NCBI GenBank assembly: GCA_947501475.1
Contig: CANMWA010000006.1
Span: 124,001 to 188,000 of the forward strand
DNA from: an uncultured Aquimarina sp.
Lineage (GTDB): Bacteria > Bacteroidota > Bacteroidia > Flavobacteriales > Flavobacteriaceae
Direction of reading: 5' to 3'
Length of the DNA: 64,000 bases
Below, in pieces: positions 8,559 through 16,970 of this stretch. The notes under the pieces were generated by a model. That model saw only the letters and a program-made list of their open reading frames with translations, did no database searches and had not been told where the DNA came from. Position 1 is the first letter of the stretch. Each line of letters begins with the position of its first letter. A program made the translations under genes and the position numbers.

Positions 8559-11138
8559 TTAAAAAGGATAGTTAATTCCGAAATTATAAACAGCTTCAGA
8601 GAAATTATATCCTTTAAACCATCTTCGATCTTCATCGTTGGCAGGGTTAAAAGTTTTAAACCCTATATCAAGTCTTAGTACAAAAAAGTTGAAGTCGTAT
8701 CTAAATCCAAAACCACTACCTACGGCAATTTCTTGTAGATCTTCAAGTCCAGAAAAAACCTGATTTTCTTCTTCAATATTATCTAAGATATTCCAAATGT
8801 TTCCAGCATCAATAAATAATGCGCCATTTATTGATCCTAATAACTTGTAGCGATATTCTACATTGAACGCTAATTTAAAATTTGCTTCATTGAATTCATT
8901 TTGGCCTTCGCTGCTTCCAGGGCCTAAATCATATGCCGACCATGCTCGATTATCATTTGGTCCTCCACCAAAAAAACTTCGTGCAAAAGGAATACTATTA
9001 GCATTTCCGTAGGGGATCGCAATACCACCAAAAGATCTAAATGCAATTATGTTTTTTCTGCCAAGGTCCCAATGTTTAATATAATCTAATTCTGTTTTAG
9101 CATATTGTGAAAATTCAACACCAAATATTTCAAAACGTTCATTCGAATTTTCCTTTAGTCCAGCTAGATTTGATATTGTACTTAATACATTACCAGCAAA
9201 TTCGAATTTGGTTCTAAATCTTGAAAAACTCTCATCATAAAGATTTTCTCGATTATCTTTAGTGAAGGTGTAACTCGATGCTAGTATTAGGTTGTCTTCT
9301 GTTAATCTTACTTTTCTTTCATTAATACTTTGGATTTCTTGCAATTGCTCTGATGTTAAATTGGGATCACTATCAGTGCCTAAGGATTGATTAATAAATC
9401 CATTTGCTCCTTGCGGTATGGTTAATGAGGCTTCATTGATATTAGGAACTCCTGTTTCTGGTTGAAAAAAGAGAGGAGAGTCAGGGTTTAAGACGTCTCT
9501 AGCAATTGCATTTAATTGATTAAAGGATGTGTTATATATGTTAAAATAATTACTAGTATTTAAATTTCGAACATACTGTATGTTAACAAGGTCAAATTGA
9601 TTAGTTATAGTTTTACTAGGTTTCCATTGATAATTAAATCCCCCTGTGGCATTTTGTTTATCGAGACCGATATTTTGTTGACTATTGATTCCAAAAATTA
9701 GATTGGTTACAGGTGACATGCGTTTTGGAATAATTTTGTTGGTCTTAAATGGAAATAGAATCTTAGGGAAAGTTAGTTTTATGTCTGCACCGACTTCAGA
9801 AATATTAAAAAATTGTTCTCCCCCATCAACAGCATCACTAGAGGATCCAATACTTCCTCTGGCTGAAATTTCTAAAATCTCAGCTCCTCTAAAAACGTTT
9901 CGAATTAAGAATGACCCACCAAAACCTATACCGAATGCTTGAATACTTGAAGTTGAAACATCAAACTCTACATTAGCACTATATTTTTTTCTAGGGGTAA
10001 GTAAAATATTTGCGATTAGACTTTCTCCAGAGGGGTCATTAGGATCTGTATCATACCTTATATTAGGGTATTTAAACATTCTTAAATTGTTAATTTGTGT
10101 ATAGGTGTAGGTTTTATCTCTGTCTCTGAAAATTTCGCCAGGACTAATTAGTACCGAATTTGTAATTGCTTTTCGAGTGAATTTTATCTTGTCATACGCA
10201 TATATGTTATATCCTTGATAAGATGTACTGTCTCTTGGTTGAAGATCTCTGTTCTTGTATGCATAGTCTGTAAAAATATTTACATTACTTATTTTGTGAA
10301 CTTTGAAAGGAATTCTTGCTGTAGAATCTCCAAAAGTAACAGGTCTGTTTTTGATAAGTAAGTTTAAGTTTACTTTTTGATTTGTATTAATGGTATCGGC
10401 ATCAAATTTTATGTATTCTTTTTCAAAATGAAATAATCCTGAATTTCTAAATAAAGAGGTTACTCTTTCTCTTTCAGATTCTATATCTATTGTTTTGTAT
10501 TGATTGCCACTTGTAATTTTAGTATTTTCTCTATTAATGTTGTAGATAGAGTCTGCAACATTTGATTCTATTTTTGTGTTTAATGAATCTATATAATATG
10601 GTTTGTTGGGTTTAATATAATAATCAACAGTTGCTTTTTTATTTTCATTTCTGTTGATTTTATAATCTACCTTATTGTTAAACCAGCCATTATTCCAATA
10701 ATAGGCTTGTAATCTTTTTGTTGACCGTTTTACTTTTGATTCATCAACAATAGATGGTGGCTCTCCTGTTTTTTTTACCCACTCATTAATACCTGCTAAT
10801 CCTACACCTAATCTATCTAGTTGTTTTTTTGAAAGAAAATTTGTCATTCGTTTTTCACGATTCGGTTTTCTGTTTAACCAATCTCTGTATAATGAGTCTT
10901 GGTTTATTCGCGCTTGATTGTAGATGTGTAATCTGAGAGGGATACCAAGAAGTTTTGTGTTTGATTTCTGATATAATTGATTTTTAAGCTTTATATCATT
11001 AGTTTTAACGCTATCGATAAAAATTTGATTTTTTTGTAATAAATATTCATTATCCGGTACTCTTTTTATCGCATTACACGAAAATAAAAAGATTGTGGTT
11101 AGGGTAATAAATAATATTTTTGTCAGAGAGTCCTTCAA
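8559..11138 (-). CDS. tamL: BamA/TamA-superfamily outer-membrane assembly lipoprotein (TamL-like)
   Basis: The 859-residue protein starts with a lipoprotein signal (ILFITLTTIFLFSC, lipid on C21). POTRA-like repeats follow over about 30-330 (RLQAYYWNNGWFNNKVDYKI and the next repeats). A carboxy-terminal 16-strand barrel of the Omp85 type runs about 390-859. The barrel contains RSFFGGGPNDNRAW, the R-G/F-G type lid-loop region, and ends with a strand in aromatic F (NFGINYPF). Lipidated TamA homologues (TamL) are characteristic of Bacteroidota and act in outer-membrane homeostasis with TamB. No tamB is in this window. The only plausible start is TTG at 11138, because no in-frame ATG precedes the signal peptide core. 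A TATTTTTG box lies 19 bases upstream. It is divergent from the RNA methyltransferase gene. Confidence 0.85.
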   Translation of the reverse strand: MKDSLTKILFITLTTIFLFSCNAIKRVPDNEYLLQKNQIFIDSVKTNDIKLKNQLYQKSNTKLLGIPLRLHIYNQARINQDSLYRDWLNRKPNREKRMTNFLSKKQLDRLGVGLAGINEWVKKTGEPPSIVDESKVKRSTKRLQAYYWNNGWFNNKVDYKINRNENKKATVDYYIKPNKPYYIDSLNTKIESNVADSIYNINRENTKITSGNQYKTIDIESERERVTSLFRNSGLFHFEKEYIKFDADTINTNQKVNLNLLIKNRPVTFGDSTARIPFKVHKISNVNIFTDYAYKNRDLQPRDSTSYQGYNIYAYDKIKFTRKAITNSVLISPGEIFRDRDKTYTYTQINNLRMFKYPNIRYDTDPNDPSGESLIANILLTPRKKYSANVEFDVSTSSIQAFGIGFGGSFLIRNVFRGAEILEISARGSIGSSSDAVDGGEQFFNISEVGADIKLTFPKILFPFKTNKIIPKRMSPVTNLIFGINSQQNIGLDKQNATGGFNYQWKPSKTITNQFDLVNIQYVRNLNTSNYFNIYNTSFNQLNAIARDVLNPDSPLFFQPETGVPNINEASLTIPQGANGFINQSLGTDSDPNLTSEQLQEIQSINERKVRLTEDNLILASSYTFTKDNRENLYDESFSRFRTKFEFAGNVLSTISNLAGLKENSNERFEIFGVEFSQYAKTELDYIKHWDLGRKNIIAFRSFGGIAIPYGNANSIPFARSFFGGGPNDNRAWSAYDLGPGSSEGQNEFNEANFKLAFNVEYRYKLLGSINGALFIDAGNIWNILDNIEEENQVFSGLEDLQEIAVGSGFGFRYDFNFFVLRLDIGFKTFNPANDEDRRWFKGYNFSEAVYNFGINYPF

Positions 11139-11157
11139 TCCCGATTCATTATTGATT

Positions 11158-11186
11158 CAAAAATACACTATTTGTATGGTTAGCAA
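11158..11186 (-). promoter_or_regulatory. Candidate promoter of tamL
   Basis: On the minus strand TTG (11184-11186), 18 bp, then TATTTTTG (11158-11165) fit the Bacteroidota pattern. They lie inside the start of the divergent methyltransferase gene. The leader would be about 15 bases to the TTG start. Confidence 0.45.
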
Positions 11187-11907
11187 AAACCAAAAGAAAC
11201 TAATAAAAAGTTTATATCAAAAAAAATACCGAAAACAACACGGTTTGTTTGTTGCAGAAGGTAAAAAAGTAGTTAAAGAATTACTTGATGCTGGTATAAA
11301 GTTACATTCGCTTTTTACTATAGATGACGGAGCATTTGGGGTTTCTGGAGAGCAACAATATGTTATTACCGAAGATGAACTTAAGCTAATAAGCTTTTTA
11401 ACTACTGCTCAAACGGTATTAGGAATTTTTTATATCCCTATTAATGATAAAATTAGTAATGATGGTTTGGTTTTGGCATTAGATGATGTGAGAGATCCAG
11501 GTAATTTAGGAACCATAATTCGTTTATGTGATTGGTTTGGTATTCAAAACCTAGTGTGTTCATTACAAACAGTTGATTGTTTTAATCCAAAAGTTATACA
11601 AGCTACAATGGGGTCGATTACAAGAGTTAATGTTAGTTATGTTGATCTCGAAGAATTTTTGCTTGAAAAAAAATCAAGCGTAGCGGTTTACGGAACTTTT
11701 ATGAATGGGGCTAATATTTATAATGAGCAATTGCCAAAACAAGCTGTAATTGTAATGGGTAACGAAGCTAGTGGTATTTCTAAAAATATTGAGAATTGCA
11801 TAAATTCCCGAATAACAATACCTCAATTTGGCGCTATTCAAAAAACAGAAAGCTTAAATGTAGCAACAGCTACTGCAATTGTTCTAAGTGAATTTAAAAG
11901 ATTTTAA
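11176..11907 (+). CDS. SpoU/TrmH-family RNA 2'-O-methyltransferase
   Basis: The 243-residue protein has a substrate-binding amino-terminal domain (about 1-85: KKYRKQHGLFVAEGKKVVKE, an L30e-like fold). The SPOUT knot follows, with its three motifs: ALDDVRDPGNLGTIIR (motif 1, catalytic Arg-Asp-Pro-Gly-Asn), VIVMGNEASGIS (motif 2), and IPQFGAIQKTESLNVATATAIV (motif 3). Such enzymes methylate ribose in 23S rRNA or tRNA. The target cannot be read from sequence. The open frame extends upstream to 11095, overlapping tamL, but family members start at the MVSKNQKKLIKSL segment, so ATG 11176 is used. Confidence 0.92.
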   Translation: MVSKNQKKLIKSLYQKKYRKQHGLFVAEGKKVVKELLDAGIKLHSLFTIDDGAFGVSGEQQYVITEDELKLISFLTTAQTVLGIFYIPINDKISNDGLVLALDDVRDPGNLGTIIRLCDWFGIQNLVCSLQTVDCFNPKVIQATMGSITRVNVSYVDLEEFLLEKKSSVAVYGTFMNGANIYNEQLPKQAVIVMGNEASGISKNIENCINSRITIPQFGAIQKTESLNVATATAIVLSEFKRF

Positions 11908-11914
11908 ATTTTTA

Positions 11915-12622
11915 TTATTGAAAAGTAAAATTGATAAATATTCCTCTGGTGGACATTTTGTCTATAGTTGATGTCCATGGACTATTAGGGTCATTATCTC
12001 GCACTAATTCATCATTCATAGCAAAAACTCCTCTTATTGAAGGCGTAAATTTGAAGTAGTATAAATAGAAATCTACACCAAAGCCAATTTCATAATAATT
12101 AGTATTTGTTTTCATTCTAAACTCTCCTGCACTATTATCATCTGGATTGTCTTCGTTACTCGATAAGTTAAGTGATGTAGAAATACCCCCTATAATAAAA
12201 GGTTTGAAATTGTTTAATCTTTTTGTTGATATTTTTAATAATAGCGGTACATGCACATATGTCGATTTCACCTCTCTTAAGGACTCAAATTCTGAAGCGA
12301 ATATTGGATTTGTGAATGTAAGAGTTCTTGTATTAAATGTTACAATAGGTTCTAACCTAAGATCCAGGTAGTCATTGATTCTCATGTTTCCTAAAAGTCC
12401 TACGCTAAATCCTAGAGATTCATCGTGTAAAATATCTGCATCTTGAAAATCTGATGTATAATCAAAATTAAAATCATAAAAATTCATTCCAAGGATATAT
12501 CCCCAACTAAATCTTGGTTTGTCAAAATTCTGAAGGTTTTGTACCTTTTCTTTAGAAAATAACTGCGCACTTATACTTTGAGTGCATACTAAAAGAACAA
12601 TTGCAATAAAAAGTTTTTTCAT
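11915..12622 (-). CDS. porT: Type IX secretion/gliding outer-membrane protein PorT
   Basis: The 235-residue protein has a signal peptide cleaved near A19 (CTQSISA|Q) and an 8-stranded outer-membrane beta-barrel pattern (for example RFSWGYILGMNFYDFNFDY, YYEIGFGVDFYLYYFKFTPSIRGVF), ending in FINFTFQ with a terminal aromatic. The fold class alone is porin-like. The size, the N-terminal SKEKVQNLQNFDKPRFSWG segment and the position beside ubiE, an arrangement I recall from other flavobacteria, point to PorT/SprT. PorT is required for T9SS export in Porphyromonas and Flavobacterium. It is probably read with ubiE, 90 bases upstream on the same strand. Confidence 0.8.
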   Translation of the reverse strand: MKKLFIAIVLLVCTQSISAQLFSKEKVQNLQNFDKPRFSWGYILGMNFYDFNFDYTSDFQDADILHDESLGFSVGLLGNMRINDYLDLRLEPIVTFNTRTLTFTNPIFASEFESLREVKSTYVHVPLLLKISTKRLNNFKPFIIGGISTSLNLSSNEDNPDDNSAGEFRMKTNTNYYEIGFGVDFYLYYFKFTPSIRGVFAMNDELVRDNDPNSPWTSTIDKMSTRGIFINFTFQ

Positions 12623-12712
12623 CTACATAAAAATTTACTAATCTTAAGGCCTATAACCATAATTTGTCGATTAGCATGAGTTGCTTTTTTAACGCTCAAT
12701 ATGAGCTTTATA

Positions 12713-13441
12713 TCATTTTGTAGCTTTATAAATTGTTGCTACTCCAAAAGTTTGGGGGTTATCTTCAACATCTATAAACCCAATTTTTTTCAAAATATTG
12801 TTGAACGCTTCTCCATAAGGAAAAGCAGCTGCACTTTCACTTAAATAAGAATATGCAGATCTATCTTTAGAAAAGACTTTCCCAATTAGGGGTAAAATCT
12901 TTGAGGCATAAAACGTATAGCCCTGTTTGTACGGGGTTTTTGTAGGAATAGAGGTTTCTAATACTACAAAAATCCCTCCTGGCCTAAGTACCCTAAAAAT
13001 CTCAGAAAGCCCTTTTTCTAAATTTTCAAAATTTCTAACTCCAAAAGCCACAGTTATTGCATCAAAATAATCATTTTCATAAGATAAGTTCTCACTATCT
13101 CCAGTTACCATGTCAATAATGGTATCCAATTTTTTTGCTTTAACTTTATTTTTACCAACGTCTAACATTCCGGTCGAAATATCAAGACCAATAATTTTTG
13201 AAGCTCCTGTTTTAGCCAGATTAATGGCTAAGTCACCAGTTCCTGTTGCAACATCAAGAATTTTTTCAGGATTGATTTTGCTAACAAGTTTTACAACTTT
13301 TTTACGCCATTTTACATCAATACCAAGAGAAATAACACGATTAAGACCGTCATAATTTCCCGAGATGGTGTCAAACATTTCGGTAACTTGCTCTTTCTTG
13401 GTTCTATTCTTGTCCTTATATGGTGTTATCTTTTCTGACAT
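12713..13441 (-). CDS. ubiE: Demethylmenaquinone methyltransferase UbiE/MenG
   Basis: This SAM-dependent methyltransferase carries out the last step of menaquinone synthesis. The 242 residues contain the UbiE signatures: [19 protein letters not shown] near the start, SAM motif [16 protein letters not shown], the acidic loop GLDIS, and [13 protein letters not shown]. Bacteroidota make menaquinone, so demethylmenaquinone is the expected substrate. The quinone is the electron acceptor for the Nqr complex encoded later in the window. A TATATTTG box lies 16 bases upstream of the ATG, so its leader is very short. Confidence 0.96.
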   Translation of the reverse strand: MSEKITPYKDKNRTKKEQVTEMFDTISGNYDGLNRVISLGIDVKWRKKVVKLVSKINPEKILDVATGTGDLAINLAKTGASKIIGLDISTGMLDVGKNKVKAKKLDTIIDMVTGDSENLSYENDYFDAITVAFGVRNFENLEKGLSEIFRVLRPGGIFVVLETSIPTKTPYKQGYTFYASKILPLIGKVFSKDRSAYSYLSESAAAFPYGEAFNNILKKIGFIDVEDNPQTFGVATIYKATK

Positions 13442-13456
13442 TCAAAAAAATTTAGG

Positions 13457-13464
13457 CAAATATA
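13457..13464 (-). promoter_or_regulatory. Candidate -7 element of ubiE (TATATTTG)
   Basis: An exact TAnnTTTG match on the minus strand lies 16 bases before the ubiE start codon, implying a leader of roughly 10 bases. No -33 TTG is evident. Confidence 0.45.
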
Positions 13465-13542
13465 CATTTTTGATATTGATAGCCAGAATAGATTTAAATT
13501 AAGTTGAGGATAATCAAATTTTATCAGTTACTCAATTTGCAC

Positions 13543-13550
13543 TATCTTTG
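13543..13550 (+). promoter_or_regulatory. Candidate -7 element of trkAH (TATCTTTG)
   Basis: An exact TAnnTTTG match lies about 100 bases upstream of the trkA start, leaving a long leader that contains the inverted repeat at 13575-13594. There is no TTG at the expected distance. Confidence 0.45.
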
Positions 13551-13574
13551 TAAGCTTTTATATTCTAAGACAAT

Positions 13575-13594
13575 ATTTATCGTTATCGATAAAT
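13575..13594. promoter_or_regulatory. 8-4-8 inverted repeat in the trkA leader
   Basis: ATTTATCG-TTAT-CGATAAAT is a perfect 8-bp inverted repeat with a 4-base spacer. It lies 25 bases downstream of the trkA -7 box and 58 bases upstream of the start codon. It could be a repressor operator or a leader hairpin. It has no T run and is not a terminator. Confidence 0.4.
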
Positions 13595-13652
13595 CAAAAT
13601 AGTAAGTCTTGGTTTGATTTTATCTTTAGATGGAAAACAATAAACAAAACCA

Positions 13653-15002
13653 ATGAAAATCATTATTGCCGGAGCTGGTGAAGTAGGATTTCATTTGGCC
13701 AAATTACTCTCATTTGAGTCTCAAGACATTACACTTATAGATACAGATAAAGAATGTCTAAACTATGCAGATACGCATTTAGATATTAGAGTTATTAAAG
13801 GAGATGCTACTTCGATCTCTATTCTCAAAGATGCGAGAGTAGAAAACATGGACATGGTTATTAGCGTTACCTCTAGTGAAACTACCAACATTACTGTTTG
13901 TGTATTAGCAAAGCAATTGGGCGCAAAGCGAACTATTGCTAGGATCTCTAATACAGAGTTTATAGAAAATAAAGAAGAAGTAGGTTTTACCAAATTTGGG
14001 ATAGATGAATTGATTTCTCCTGAAGCTCTAGCAGCAAGCGAAATAGAATTACTTCTTAATCAATCAGCGTTTCACGACAGTTATGAATTCGAAGAAGGAG
14101 CCTTAACAATGGTTGGAACTACTTTGTCTAGCCAAGCATTGTTTGTTGGTAAAACTGTAAGACAAGCTGCAGATATATTTCCCGAATTACATTTTATGCC
14201 TATCGCTATTCAGAGATCAGGCACACAGTATACTATTATACCTCGAGGAGATACATCTTTCAAAGAAGGAGATCAGGTGTATTTTGTAACTTCTCAAGGA
14301 GGAGTAGAAGAATTATACAAACTTACTGGAAAAGTCAAGGAGCAAATCAAAAATGTAATGATTCTAGGAGGTAGTAAGATTGGCTTTAAAACCTCTAGTG
14401 ATTTGTGCGATCATAAATTTCGTGTAAAGCTAATAGAAAAAGATAAAGAAAAATCTTTTGATTTGGCAGATGAGCTACCAAATGCGTTAATTATTAATGG
14501 AGATGGGCGCAATGTAGAATTACTACAAGAAGAAAGTATTGATGATATGGATGCTTTTATTGCAGTAACGGGTAATTCTGAAACTAATATTATGTCTTGT
14601 CTTGTTGCTAAATCCAAAGGTGTGAGAAAGACCATAGCTTTGGTTGAAAACATGGATTATTTTCAACTATCACATTCAATAGGTATTGATACTTTGATTA
14701 ATAAAAAACTTTTGGCTGCTAATAATATTTTTAGGTTTATTAGAAAAGGAGAAGTCGTTGCGATGACTAAACTTAATAATATGAATGCTGAATTATTAGA
14801 GTTTGTTGTTAAGCCAACATCAGAGGTTAGTGATAATTTAATAAAAGATTTAGATTTTCCGCGTTCTGCTATAATTGCTGGCGTGATTAGAGATGGTATT
14901 GGGATGATAGCATTGGGTGATTTTTTCATTCAGGCAGGAGATCGAATTGTTGTCTGTTGTTTACCAAAATCTATTAAGAAAATAGAAAAGCTTTTCCTTT
15001 AA
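13653..15002 (+). CDS. trkA: Trk potassium uptake regulatory subunit TrkA
   Basis: TrkA is the cytoplasmic ring that gates the TrkH channel in response to nucleotides. The 449 residues form two RCK units. TrkA_N near 1-130 begins with the NAD-binding IIAGAGEVGFHLAKLL and continues with the D-rich IDTDKECLNY loop. TrkA_C lies near 140-220. A second TrkA_N near 228-345 (MILGGSKIGFKTSSDL) and TrkA_C near 370-449 follow. This double arrangement is the full-length TrkA form. The stop codon is one base from the trkH start, so the two are co-transcribed and probably translationally coupled. Confidence 0.97.
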   Translation: MKIIIAGAGEVGFHLAKLLSFESQDITLIDTDKECLNYADTHLDIRVIKGDATSISILKDARVENMDMVISVTSSETTNITVCVLAKQLGAKRTIARISNTEFIENKEEVGFTKFGIDELISPEALAASEIELLLNQSAFHDSYEFEEGALTMVGTTLSSQALFVGKTVRQAADIFPELHFMPIAIQRSGTQYTIIPRGDTSFKEGDQVYFVTSQGGVEELYKLTGKVKEQIKNVMILGGSKIGFKTSSDLCDHKFRVKLIEKDKEKSFDLADELPNALIINGDGRNVELLQEESIDDMDAFIAVTGNSETNIMSCLVAKSKGVRKTIALVENMDYFQLSHSIGIDTLINKKLLAANNIFRFIRKGEVVAMTKLNNMNAELLEFVVKPTSEVSDNLIKDLDFPRSAIIAGVIRDGIGMIALGDFFIQAGDRIVVCCLPKSIKKIEKLFL

Positions 15003-15003
15003 G

Positions 15004-16500
15004 ATGTCTAAACTAAACTATAGAATCATATCTCATATTATGGGGCTTTTATTACTCTGTAATGGGTGTTTTATGCTCATTGCTACAGTTATAAGCTTTA
15101 TTTATAAAGATGGGGTTACTATAGAAATTATGATGGCAGCTTTGGCAACACTGTTTGTTGGTATTGCTTTAATGTTTTTAACACGAGAACATCAAAAAGA
15201 AATCAATAAACGCGAAGGGTATATTGTTGTGACATTTGGCTGGATATTTATGTCATTAAGTGGGACCTTACCATATTTGTTCTCTGGCGCTATCCCTACC
15301 TTTACTAATGCTTTTTTTGAAACCATGTCTGGTTATACTACTACTGGATCTTCAATTTTGAATGAAATTGAAATTATCCCGAAAGGTATTTTGTTTTGGC
15401 GTAGTTTAACACATTGGATAGGAGGGATGGGGATTATTGTATTAGCAATTGCTATTCTGCCTTTGTTAGGGATCGGAGGGATGCAGCTTTTTGCCGCAGA
15501 AGCCCCAGGCCCCAATGCAGATAAATTACATCCAAGAATTACAGATACCGCAAAACGATTGTGGTTGATTTATTTTGGCTATACTGCTGCAGAGACTATT
15601 TTATTAAAACTTGCAGGAATGAGTTTCTTTGATGCAATCAATCATGCATTAAGTACATTGTCTACAGGTGGTTTTTCTACCAAAAATGCTAGTGTAGCAT
15701 ACTGGAATGATGAACCAATTATACAATATATTATCATTTTGTTTATGTTTCTGGCCGGAATGAATTTTGTTTTGAGTTATTTCGGGTTTAAAGGAAAAGT
15801 ACAAAAGATTATAAAAGATGAAGAATTTAAATTTTATACGTTTTTTATCGTTGCATTTACTCTTATTGCGACTTTGATTATTTATTATCAAGCCGATGTG
15901 TCTATTTCTTCAATAGATCATCCTATGGTATGGGGTGAGGCAGAAAGCGCTTTTAGACACTCCTTATTTCAAGTGTTAGCCGTGATTACAACAACTGGTT
16001 TTGTGAGTGCAGATTTTACAATGTGGACCCCTTTTTTAACGGTGCTTTTCTTCGGTCTTATGTTTTTAGGGGGATCAGCTGGTTCTACCTCTGGAGGAAT
16101 GAAGGTAATGCGACACCTTATCACAATTCGTAATGGTATTTTAGAATTTAAAAGAACACTTCACCCTAGAGCGGTGTTGCCAGTACGGTATAATACCAGA
16201 GCAGTTTCTAAAGAGATTGTTTTTAATATATTGGCGTTTTTTATTTTGTATATGCTCGCTTTTATTATTGGTTCGGTGGTATTAGGAGCTTTAGGTTTGG
16301 ATTTTGAAACTGCTATCGGAGGAGCAGCTTCATCACTGGGCAATGTAGGTCCTGCTTTTGGTAAACTAAGCCCGGTAAATAATTTTGATGTTCTCCCAGC
16401 TTTTGGAAAATGGTGGTGCTGTTTCCTTATGTTAATAGGAAGGTTAGAACTTTTTACAGTATTGATATTACTAACACCTTTTTTCTGGCGAAATCGATAA
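15004..16500 (+). CDS. trkH: Trk potassium uptake channel subunit TrkH
   Basis: TrkH is the inner-membrane K+ translocating subunit. The 498 residues show repeated membrane-pore-membrane units with selectivity-filter glycines in TTTGSS, STGGFST, TTTGFVS and ASSLGNVGPAFG. They also show the family segments HWIGGMGIIVLAIAILPLLG and GGSAGSTSGGMKVMR. Length fits the SKT superfamily (about 480-500). It follows trkA immediately and converges on a small hypothetical gene with a gap of only two bases and no visible terminator between them. Confidence 0.97.
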   Translation: MSKLNYRIISHIMGLLLLCNGCFMLIATVISFIYKDGVTIEIMMAALATLFVGIALMFLTREHQKEINKREGYIVVTFGWIFMSLSGTLPYLFSGAIPTFTNAFFETMSGYTTTGSSILNEIEIIPKGILFWRSLTHWIGGMGIIVLAIAILPLLGIGGMQLFAAEAPGPNADKLHPRITDTAKRLWLIYFGYTAAETILLKLAGMSFFDAINHALSTLSTGGFSTKNASVAYWNDEPIIQYIIILFMFLAGMNFVLSYFGFKGKVQKIIKDEEFKFYTFFIVAFTLIATLIIYYQADVSISSIDHPMVWGEAESAFRHSLFQVLAVITTTGFVSADFTMWTPFLTVLFFGLMFLGGSAGSTSGGMKVMRHLITIRNGILEFKRTLHPRAVLPVRYNTRAVSKEIVFNILAFFILYMLAFIIGSVVLGALGLDFETAIGGAASSLGNVGPAFGKLSPVNNFDVLPAFGKWWCCFLMLIGRLELFTVLILLTPFFWRNR

Positions 16501-16502
16501 TA

Positions 16503-16769
16503 TTAAGGAATAGAATAATGTAACGTTATTGTCCATAATTCGGTTACCTTTTTTATAGTATCTTTTACTTTTCCTGTAATGCTATCAAGATGTTCTGGTT
16601 CTATTAAAAAAATATCAAGAATAGATTCATAATAACTTAGACTGGCTTCAGATTCTTTTTCAGGTTTCATGTCCAGAATCTCATCATCTGTGATTATAAC
16701 ATTAAAGTTTTCTTTGAAGATTTGAAGTATGTTCTTTTTAACAATACGTTCTTTTTCGCTATTGTCCAT
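16503..16769 (-). CDS. Small hypothetical protein
   Basis: I do not recognise this 88-residue protein. It is charged and largely helical in pattern (NSEKERIVKKNILQIFKEN, then a D/E-rich middle), without signal peptide or membrane segment, so it is probably cytoplasmic. The frame covers nearly the whole space to trkH, starts with ATG and its composition is protein-like. That is why it is kept, although no family support is available. Confidence 0.55.
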   Translation of the reverse strand: MDNSEKERIVKKNILQIFKENFNVIITDDEILDMKPEKESEASLSYYESILDIFLIEPEHLDSITGKVKDTIKKVTELWTITLHYSIP

Positions 16770-16909
16770 GGGGGATATGGCTTTAAGTTGGTTTTAAAAT
16801 TTACTTTTGTATATAAAAGCTGAAAAAAGATAACTCTACTTTTATGGGTTTTAGTATGCAGAAGAAGGTTAATTTAATTGTAAAAAAGGTTAAAGGATAT
16901 AAAAAAGAT

Positions 16910-16945
16910 AAAAACCGATTATTTTTTATAAAATAATCGGTTTTT
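16910..16945. terminator. Terminator of the aminotransferase gene
   Basis: An approximately 15-bp AT-rich stem (AAAACCGATTATTTT paired with AAAATAATCGGTTTT) lies just downstream of the aminotransferase stop on the minus strand. It carries A and T runs on both sides and so could act in both directions. Confidence 0.7.
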
Positions 16946-16970
16946 ATTAAAATTATCTAATTAGTATTAA

